Assembly (NCBI GenBank): GCA_026075535.2
Contig: AP026550.1
Coordinates: 496,001 to 560,000 of the forward strand
Length of the DNA stretch: 64,000 nt
Direction: 5' to 3'
DNA from: Tricholoma matsutake
Lineage: Eukaryota > Basidiomycota > Agaricomycetes > Agaricales > Tricholomataceae
A program made the position numbers and the translations under genes. Position 1 is the first letter of the stretch. Every line of letters begins with the position of its first letter. Shown here one piece after another: positions 56,587 through 64,000 of the stretch. The notes beneath the pieces are model-generated. The model made no database searches, was not told where the DNA came from, and was given only the letters and a program-made list of their open reading frames with translations.

Positions 56587-57084
56587 ATGACAAAGACAAT
56601 AGGCAAAAACATCTATGCTTCTCGACTTGGTGAACAAAAGCATATGTGTACCTCTTTGTCACCTCTTTCAATACTAATGTTACATCAATAAATTAGACAC
56701 ATAGAGTTTCACCCAAGTTCCACTTCAACCATGCTAGGGCATCTGTTCGCTCACCATTGTGGGAATGGTTCTTCCTGTTCATTCAATCCATTCTTCTGAA
56801 TTTATTTGCCAGTACTATATTCATTTTCACCACTAAAGCCTTGTAATTGTTCCCAATGCACAATGCATCCTTTGGGCACATGTACAGCCTCTTCCTCATG
56901 CTGTGAAGTTATTTTCTCTACTGGTGTTTTATGTTACACAACCAATTCTCTCATCTTTTCTCTCTTTATAGTTTCAAATACTTCTGATTTCAGTATCACC
57001 ATGTGGTTGAGGAGGTCAACATTCTCCCTCCAAAGTAAGTCATATCTACTGCCTGCCTTTGTTTTCCCATTGATCGCTTGTTTC
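56587..57084. other. No gene supported
   Basis: AT-rich 500 bp. An open frame at 56806-57108 reads as low-information serine/cysteine-rich sequence and is probably spurious. Confidence 0.5.
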
Positions 57085-57330
57085 ATAGATATAAATCCAT
57101 CATACTAGACACAATGCAGAGGATGGAAGTTGGTATGGCAGACTATGTGCAAGCAGCCAACAATGGTGGAGGATCAGTCTGCCTTGCCATCATCACTGAC
57201 TACGATCTGTATGGCCACTACATTGGCGGGCTTATGGGGGAGGGTCTTTTTTGGATGTTCTTTGCATCTGAGGGAGAAGCACCCTGCACATGGCTCCAGC
57301 TTGAGCTGAGCGATTGTTGGGGACATTGCA
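57085..57330 (+). pseudogene. Squalene-synthase-like gene fragment
   Basis: The frame encodes SIILDTMQRMEVGMADYV, then TDYDLYGHYIGGLMGEGL and EAPCTWLQLELSD. This follows the order of a conserved part of fungal squalene synthase: the helix ending RMGxGMADYV, then the DYDLYCHYVAGLVGEGL motif, then LQLELSN. Key residues are changed (C to G in the YCHY motif). Flanking sequence does not continue the enzyme on either side, and no intact gene is nearby. It is probably a captured or retroposed scrap; the normal enzyme catalyses the first committed step of sterol synthesis. Confidence 0.6.
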
Positions 57331-58259
57331 GTGTGGACTTCAAGCCCCAGCAGTGGATGCATTAACATCTCTGTGTCTGCACCTAAAGCTATGCATGGCC
57401 AGATTGAGTGCCTGTTGCAGGCCCTAAAATTGTGCAAAGGTGGTTCTTGAGCTTAAGGCACTGATCCATTGTATTGTTAAGCTATTGTGTACTAATGTTG
57501 AGGAAATACTTTAGGATGAAAATTCTGGTGGTATCAAGTCACTGTCACAGAGCTAGGAGAGTGCTATATGTCATAGGCTGATACATACAAGTACACTGTG
57601 TGGAGAGAAGAAAAGCAAAATGAAGTTGGAAATGGTAGACATTCAGATATAACTAAACATTTGCCTATTGTTAGAAAGATCTTCACAAAATGTTTGTTCA
57701 TATTGTCAATATCTTCATTGTGTTCTACAGTCTGGCATCCCATGCAGACTATGAAAACCCTGAATTGGAAAAGTCAACTTATTCCCAATATGCCAGACAG
57801 CCCAGCACAAGTGGTACCAAACACCTGTTCGAGCATTCTGACCTGGGATCCACAACCCTATATTATGATTCTGAATACCTGTGGCTTGAATGTCTCAGCA
57901 CATTGTCCTGATTTCTGTGCCAGCTTTGTGAAAGATTGTGGGAGCTGTGTTGTAAATCCCTTTGCCATTGAACATGCCTAGATGTGTGTGATGTGACATG
58001 GTTGATCACATGTTATTTTTTTGATGACCAACATGTTGATCTTGTTTCCATGCATCACATCTTGCTTCTGACCTTCACAAGTTCCGAGTCATGCAACTTA
58101 TCCATGTCCTTGCACTTGCATTCTGTTGCCTCAATGTTATCCTCCTACAGGGTCTGTATACTGCCACTGTAAGTTGGTTTGTATTGCTCCCCAACTTCTT
58201 GTGCTAAGTAATGCTTTTTTGACCAGCATATATTACCTTGCACTATTCAATGTCATCCA
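57331..58259. other. No gene supported
   Basis: AT-rich sequence with several short frames (57598-57981, 57984-58172). None shows a recognisable domain, and compositional bias explains their length. Confidence 0.45.
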
Positions 58260-58459
58260 TTGTATGACAATTCTTGCACATTTGGATTTGTCTGTCCTCT
58301 TTGTCTGGTAGAATGTTCTACCTTGACTGTCAAACCTCTTGAGCTGCATGTACAGTCTTGTGAAATTCATTGTTCTGTCTTTGATCAAAAAACTTCCATG
58401 TGTTTGGGCATGAACAAACAGTGTCTCATTGATACTGCCAATGGTTCTCATGCTCTGTA
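58260..58459 (+). pseudogene. Short frame with a UBZ-like zinc-finger pattern
   Basis: A 66-codon frame contains CPLCLVECSTLTVKPLELHVQSC, a C-x2-C...H-x3-C spacing like a UBZ/RAD18-type zinc finger (written here as positions 58287-58355). There is no surrounding gene. It might be part of a transposon or a host fragment; confidence is low. Confidence 0.25.
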
Positions 58460-58584
58460 AAAAAGATTGGTCACATAAATGTATGGTTTAGGTCATGTCT
58501 AGTCGGGCTGTACAATCATAAGACTAAAAGTCCATGTTTTTGGACTAACACCTGACCAAGCTAGTCAGGCCTAGTTAAGAATGT

Positions 58585-58725
58585 ATTGACATGTAAAGTC
58601 TAGTGATGGTCATACAATGGTCGTACAATGGTCAAGTTGTAGTCAGGTTGTGGTCATCTCATAGTCAGATTGTGGTCATCTCATAGTCAGCTTATGGTCA
58701 TCTCATAGCAGTAGTTTACGGTCGC
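58585..58725 (+). repeat. Degenerate tandem repeat
   Basis: Units of about 22 bp resembling GTCAGNTTGTGGTCATCTCATA occur three to four times, following shorter GGTCATACAATGGTC/GGTCGTACAATGGTC units. Confidence 0.7.
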
Positions 58726-58860
58726 CCATGGATCCATGCAGACTGGTATGTTTTGAAATACAAAAAAAATAAAACATCAAAAAAACTACACAGGCTTGGG
58801 GGGCAGTACACCCCCAAACCTGCCTATTAGTGGTCTTCACCCATCGTCACTGGTGCCTCC

Positions 58861-59977
58861 CACAAGGCCAGCCTCATAATTTCCCCTTTCTGAAATATAG
58901 TCAGAAATTCTTTGCAAAATATTATATTTGAGACTAAATTTCTACAAATAGAAATTCAAAAAATTACCCATTAGAAATATACTTTGAAAATCAATATTTC
59001 TGGTTAAATTTCTCATGACATTTCAGTGTAGATACTGGAAGTATTTCTGTAAGGCGATGTTTAACTTATCAATTGCCTGAAAGGCTTTCAGAAATTAGAT
59101 CAGAAAGTTTTATTTTCTGGTCATGCTTTCTGATCTGTAAAAGAATTTCTTTCTGGTTGGTCAAAGTCTGTGTGAAAGCATGACTTTCACAAAGACTTTC
59201 AACAAGCCTTTCAGCAGCTGTTCAGTTTAACATTCTGGGAGTGGAGGGGCTGGCTTTCAATCTGCAGAAATAGTTTCAGAAAGGCTAGCTTTCAACCTTG
59301 TGATTGGTATAGTGAAAGTAATAATTTCACATCAGGTTTTCAAGATCACAAAAGGCAAACATTCTAATAGAGATTTCACCACCTAGAAATATTAAATTTC
59401 AAATTCATGAAAGGCAGTGCCCACTAGTGCCCGCCCATGAAATTTAATATTTCAAGGTGGTGAAATCTCTATTAGAATGTTTGCCTTTCGCAATCTTGAA
59501 AACCTGATGTGAAATTATTACTTTCACTATACCAATCACGAGGTTGAAAGCTAATCTTTCTGAAACTCTTTCTGCAGATTGAAAGCCAGCCTTTTTGCTC
59601 CCAGAATTTAAATTGAACAGCTGCTGAAAGGCTTGTTGAAAGTCTTTGTGAAAGTCACGCTTTCACACAGACTTTGACCAACCAGAAGGAAATTCTTTTA
59701 CGGATCAGAAAGCATGACCAGAAAATAAAACTTTCTGATCTAATTTCTGAAAGCCTTTCAGGCAATTGATAAGTTAAACATCGCCTTACAGAAATACTTC
59801 CAGTATCTACACTGAAATGTCATGAGAAATTTAACCAGAAATATTGATTTTCAAAGTATATTTCTAATGGGTAATTTTTTGAATTTCTATTTGTAGAAAT
59901 TTAGTCTCAAATATAATATTTTGCAAAGAATTTCTAACTATATTTCAGAAAGGAGGAATTATGAGGCTGGCCTTGTG
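58861..59977. mobile_element. Near-perfect 1.1-kb foldback element
   Basis: The two arms (about 58861-59402 and 59436-59977) are inverted copies with only scattered differences, separated by about 33 bp that include AGTGCCCACTAGTGCCCG. Outer ends CACAAGGCCAGCC / GGCTGGCCTTGTG are flanked by TCC on both sides, compatible with a 3-bp target duplication as in CACTA-type elements. There is no coding capacity. The arms are AT-rich and full of TTTCAGAAA-type motifs. A transcript through it would fold into a long double-stranded RNA. Confidence 0.85.
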
Positions 59978-60660
59978 TCCCCATCGTCGGTAGGGCCTCC
60001 TCCTTGTCGCTGGTGCCTCCCCTTGTTGCTCAGTGGTTCCCCATCATTGGTAGGGCCCTCATTTGGGCCCCATCCTCTGCGGTGTCGTTTGGGCATTCCT
60101 GGGCCCCTCCATCATTGCTGGTGGCTCCCCGTTGTTGTTTGGTGCTCCCTGTTGCAGTTGGTAGCCACTGGTGGCTCCCCAACTTTGTTGTGCCCTCCCT
60201 GCTGTTGCTATGGCCTCTCTGTCTTCATTAGGGCCCTGGTAGTACCTACATAGTGTAAAAATGGTGTTAGTAGTGAAAAAATGAAGATATGAAAAGAGAA
60301 AACAAACCTGAGCCCAAGCCCTCCCTGTTCACATACTTGCACCTTTCCTGGTCTGGTTGCCATTGTCGCCCTTGTTGCCAATGGAGTTGTTGCCATCACT
60401 TCCGTTGTTGGTTGTGGTCTTTCATTGCACCGTTGTGGTCCTCCAGTTCCTGCCATTTGTTTCGTGATTGGGTTTATGGTGTTGTTGTAGTTGTTGTGGT
60501 TGTTGGAGTTTGTTCAAGTCCCCTTACGATTGCCATTTGGGTCCTGGGCAGTGGTGGTGGTGGTGTTGGTTCTGGTTGTTGTTGTTGTGTAGCAGCTGTG
60601 AGACTGTGGTGGTGGTGGTGGTGGTGGTAGTGGTGGTGGTGGGAAACACTGATGTTGATG
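59978..60660 (-). repeat. Low-complexity repeat copy with microsatellite
   Basis: GC-rich sequence of the same type as 1-1240, oriented on the minus strand, with a hairpin-intron module (60246-60307) and a (GGT)n run at about 60604-60648. The open frames are compositional. Confidence 0.6.
60246..60307 (-). other. Hairpin-intron module, copy 7 (intron only)
   Basis: 62-nt intron-like segment on the minus strand: exon ends GGGCTCAG, then a GTTTGT donor, CACTACTAACACC branch site and CTATGTAG acceptor. The upstream palindrome is degraded. Confidence 0.5.
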
Positions 60661-61134
60661 CACTGGCAGTGCCATGCAACATAAATAATGCATAAATTCT
60701 CTAAGTTCAACCAGTTGGTGGATGTGGGTTCAAACATTCACATGTGCACACATGGGGCCCTGAGGTTGTGTGCCATTGAATTCATTGATGCATCTGAGTG
60801 TGAGCAGTTGAGTATAGTCTACTTGAGTCAGGCTACTTGCCAAATAAATGATGTTTTCCAGACTTCACACAACCATCACATTACCAAACCTGACATATCT
60901 TTTTTACTGAGTCTCATGTGTGTGATGTGATTTCAAGTCTGGTCACTCTTTGTTCTGCATTGTGTTGCAACTTTTTTAGTACATATTTCAGCAAGGTTGT
61001 TAGAATTCTACCTTTTTGCTTATTGGCAGTTACTGCTTCAGATGTATGTTCTTCCTTTGTGTCTTGTTTCAGTGAGCTGTTACCAACATGATTATATGGT
61101 CATAATTTATTCCTTATGATCATCACAGACTGCT
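60661..61134. other. No gene supported
   Basis: About 470 bp, AT-rich, directly upstream of the second Helitron frame. Possibly its 5' part or leader. No Helitron 5' end was identified. Confidence 0.4.
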
Positions 61135-63242
61135 ATGTCACCACATGCTCCTCAATGGCAGTTTTCCACTCGCCATGGCATGCACTCTCTTGTTTATGGA
61201 ACAACTGTTCTAGTATTGACAAGTAATCTGATTGGGTTGTTTCCCTCTGTACTTTATTTTAGCTCATTTTCATTTCATCGCCCATGTATGCCATGCAGTT
61301 CTGATGGTCCCCCATCAGGTTTTCCATCTGGGTTGCCTACTTGTGATCATGCTTCAATTCCCATGGGTGGAGGGAGGCCATATTTATTTTCACATGCATC
61401 AGTCACCTCATTTATTCAAAAAGGTAATGAACAATTGTCTACAGTTCATGTGTTTCAATATGTGGACCATCCAGATGAAATAGGTTGCCTAGTGTATCCT
61501 GTTGAGCATGGATATGTGTATGGAGACTTGTCCCTTACTGATATTGTTCCATATCTTTCTAAGCAGATGGTCCAAAAAATTGCATGAATACATAAAATCC
61601 CTCTTAGCTCTCACTGGCATCTTACTAAGGATCAAATTGTACAGGTCTTTGAAGGTTATGACTGTGTCGATTGCAATCATTACACTTCTGTTTTAGAAGC
61701 ACAGATGTATTCTCAACTGAAAAAAAAAAAACTTCTAGTAAGACATTTGCAAACCTCTCAAAAGGATGATCAGAATGTTAAAAAAGCTATAAACCATAAA
61801 AGAAAGAAATTCATGCAGCCAAATTCTAATGTGGACAATGTCCAACTTGACCCATCTGTTCCCTTTCCTCCTCCTCCATTAACAGAGGCCTTGAAGGAGA
61901 CAATAGTTAGAGCTTGGTGCAAAGATTCAAAACCATCATCTATTGAAGAATCTGGATGTGCTGTATGTGGTGAGTGAGTGCCCATTTCTCAGCTGAGTCA
62001 CCTCAAAGCCATAAAGACAATGCTTGGAGTCTTGGAAGCTCCAGGTGTAACTCAAACTGAATGCAAAACAGCTTCTCAAGTAATTTCTGAATTCAAAGGT
62101 CCAGTCCTTGACTATCAGTGTGACAAAGTGTGTGATAATTGCCACAAGAGCATAAGAAAAGGGAAAGTGCCATGCCTTGCTTTAGCTAACAACCTTTGGA
62201 TTGGTAAGGTTCCCAAAGTGCTGTCTGATCTGAACTTCATGGAAAGAGTTCTCATTGCATGCATTCGTCACAACTGTTGTTTTGTCAAGGTAGCCTCTAG
62301 TGATCTCAGAAAAATGGTTGCTCATGTAATTGCATTTGAATCTCCTCTCCCAAAGGTATACCACACCCTGCCTCCTCCAGTGGAAGAAATGGATGATGTT
62401 CTTGCCATTCTATTCACAGGACCTTCAAAACCCACTGAACAGGACCTGTCATGCATACCACTTCTAGTCAGAAGGAACTATATAGCAAATGCACTTGAAT
62501 GGCTAAAACTGAACCATGTAGATTACAAGGACTTGGACATCTCATATGAAAATCTAAATAGCTATCCAGAGGATTCTCCTCCTGAATATCATCATGAGGT
62601 CTCTAACAAGGTTCCTGAGGGTACAAGCACATTTGATAATGGAGCTGATGATGGTGTTGAGGCAGGAGAGTGCCCTGTTATTGTTCATGGCTTGACAGGT
62701 GCACAATTGGATACAAAATCAATTCATGAACAAAAGGCAATTCAGCACTGGTCAAATAGAGGAAAGGCTCTTGCCATTGGCCATAGCCCATATTCTGAAT
62801 CAATTTATGAAAATCCTGGATTATATCCACAGTTGTTTCCTTGGCTCTTCCCCTATGGGCATGGAGGGATTGGGTCTGCATCACTATCTGATAAAGAGCA
62901 CAAGAGACATCTCCTCATGTACCATGACAAGTGCTTTCAGCAAGATCCCAGTTCCTCCTTTGTAGCTGTCAGTCATGAGCAGATAAAGGCTAGTACCATA
63001 GGTAGTTTCCTGCTGGCTGAAACACAAAAATTTGATGACATAGAACAGTGTCTTCTTAACCTTGATCAAGATGTTCTGTCATCAATGGCTGATCATATGT
63101 CAAAGGGGAATATTATCAAACCATCTACTCAAGAGGAGAAACAATGCTTCCAAGTTATTGTAGACTTGGATCATATAGGTGGGAAGGTTTCTGGCTCAGT
63201 CACCAGCAAAAAGTACATGAGAAATGAAATATGGTCGCTAAT
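61135..63242 (+). pseudogene. Second Helitron RepHel, N-terminal part
   Basis: One frame throughout, interrupted by TGA at 61585 (KIA*IHKIPLSSHW) and 61975 (CGE*VPISQLSH), both CGA-like. The N-terminal zinc-type region includes HKIPLSSHWHLTKDQIVQVF with CVDCN, a CDKVCDNCHKSIRKGKVPCL segment, and the DUF-type region (DDVLAILFTGPSKPTEQDL, NPGLYPQLFPWLFPYGHGG). It reaches the start of the Helitron-like domain at KKYMRNEIWSLI. There a hAT end (63243) interrupts it before the HUH nuclease and helicase. It is a different subfamily from the 44012-51237 Helitron and on the opposite strand. Confidence 0.88.
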
Positions 63243-64000
63243 CAGAGTTTAAAAGTCCAGTCTGTCAGACTGGAAAAAGACCGAGGACTGAACCAAACTG
63301 TAACTGGTTCAGTCAGACCAGCAGTCCCAGTTCAATGGCTTTGCCATGCAGTCCAGTCCTCGGTCCTCACTCTTGCTAGGACTGACTTGAACTGTGAAAG
63401 ACCAGTTTAAACCAGTTAAGGAACAAACTTGCAGTCCTTACATTTTCTTGTAAAAGTACACAACAATTATTAATATTGATTTATCTAATTACTACTAGGG
63501 GGACATGCCCCAAGAAGCAAGTGCAGGGAGCAGGGGTTTATATACAGTACAATAGTTGTACTTGTTTGTGTCCAGTAAATAAACACATATGCATTATTTG
63601 CATCACATGTGCATGTGTTTGTTTACTGTAAATGAACATGTGTTTGGTAAATGAACATGCACAAACAATGTGTTACATGGTCAACTTTAACCAACATCTG
63701 CCCAAATGATGTCCAGTGTTGTTTGGGCCCCAGGTATGTCTTCCTTTGTCATCTAACTATCATTTATCTTGTTTTTTCATAGGTTCTGACTGGTTATCAT
63801 GCCAGTCCCACTCTCTGCCACTGCTGCAAGCCTCTGCTTGCAGGGTGGATCACAGGTACTACAAGGACAACAAACAGGAATAGCACCTGCCTCCAGCCCC
63901 ATGAGCAGAGGCTTGTGGAGTGGAGTGTGGGTGCTAGCCAGTGGAGGTATTCAAACAGCTAACATGGGTGACAAACAACAAATGGGGGGACATCAAAAAG
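63243..64000. mobile_element. hAT element left end, continuing beyond the window
   Basis: Starts CAGAGTTTAAAAGTCCAGTC right after TCGCTAAT (63235-63242), the expected position of an 8-bp duplication. GTCCAGTC/GACTGGAC-type motifs crowd the first 180 bp. The other end and duplication are not in the window. It shares the TTTAAAAGT core with the end of the 17394-22424 hAT. The interior contains a hairpin-intron module and two AAGCCTCTGCTTG-type palindromes (about 63828 and 63905). Confidence 0.7.
63700..63782 (+). other. Hairpin-intron module, copy 8
   Basis: Palindrome GCCCAAAT / GTTTGGGCCCC (63700-63731), then CAG and an intron-like segment at 63734-63782 (49 nt): GTATGT donor, TCATCTAAC branch site, TTTTCATAG acceptor, next exon GTTCTGAC. 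Exon frame: AQMMSSVVWAP. Confidence 0.6.

Noticed and set aside
58585..58725. Tandem units as a CRISPR or satellite array
   Set aside because: Only three to four degenerate units with no spacers.

Overview
The window looks like repeat-rich accessory DNA from a basidiomycete fungus, most likely an agaricomycete. The evidence is short spliceosomal introns of about 45-65 nt with GTRNGT donors, CTNAC branch sites and YAG acceptors, chromodomain Ty3/gypsy elements, PIF1-type Helitrons, and hAT transposases ending in the basidiomycete PCExLFSASKQT dimerisation motif. Assignment to a genus is not possible from the sequence alone. Only two genes look like intact host genes: a five-exon HNH-nuclease-domain gene (29438-30691, minus) and a two-exon Gfo/Idh/MocA-type oxidoreductase gene (51606-52828, minus). 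Almost everything else is transposable elements in several layers.

Layout. 1-1240: a low-complexity, intron-bearing dispersed repeat. 1584-5022: a 5'-truncated, decayed chromovirus with its 3' LTR. 5347-26456: a Ty3/gypsy chromovirus on the minus strand (201-bp LTRs, target duplication acgga/atgga, about 10 kb when unbroken). It is split by a second, plus-strand chromovirus (10566-16606, 425-bp LTRs, duplication GTCTT) and by a 5.0-kb hAT transposon (17394-22424, duplication gagacgtg/gagatgtg). 26457-28919: the dispersed repeat plus a 1.4-kb hAT element. 29438-30691: the HNH gene. 31247-37335: small hAT elements, LTR pieces, a tRNA-like SINE head, an array of five hairpins, a 1.7-kb hAT element and a solo LTR. 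37336-41035: the 5' half of a third Ty3/gypsy element. About 41139-51387: a Helitron with a RepHel gene and two convergent unidentified multi-exon genes at its 3' side. 51606-52828: the oxidoreductase. 53287-54152: a foldback element built from two inverted mariner-like 5' ends. 54402-56578: a hAT element. 57085-57330: a squalene-synthase-like pseudogene scrap. 58861-59977: a 1.1-kb near-perfect foldback. 61135-63242: a second Helitron, cut by a hAT end at 63243.

Themes. First, most premature stops are TGA where the family expects CGA, and three mismatched target duplications differ by C to T at CpG, so repeat decay is dominated by loss of CpG. Second, eight copies of a module with a palindromic exon end, a well-formed short intron and a recurring second palindrome are scattered through the window, several of them inside hAT elements. 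Third, the five-hairpin array at 34183-34436 keeps its base pairing while its stem sequence changes. The last two are the best candidates for something undescribed.
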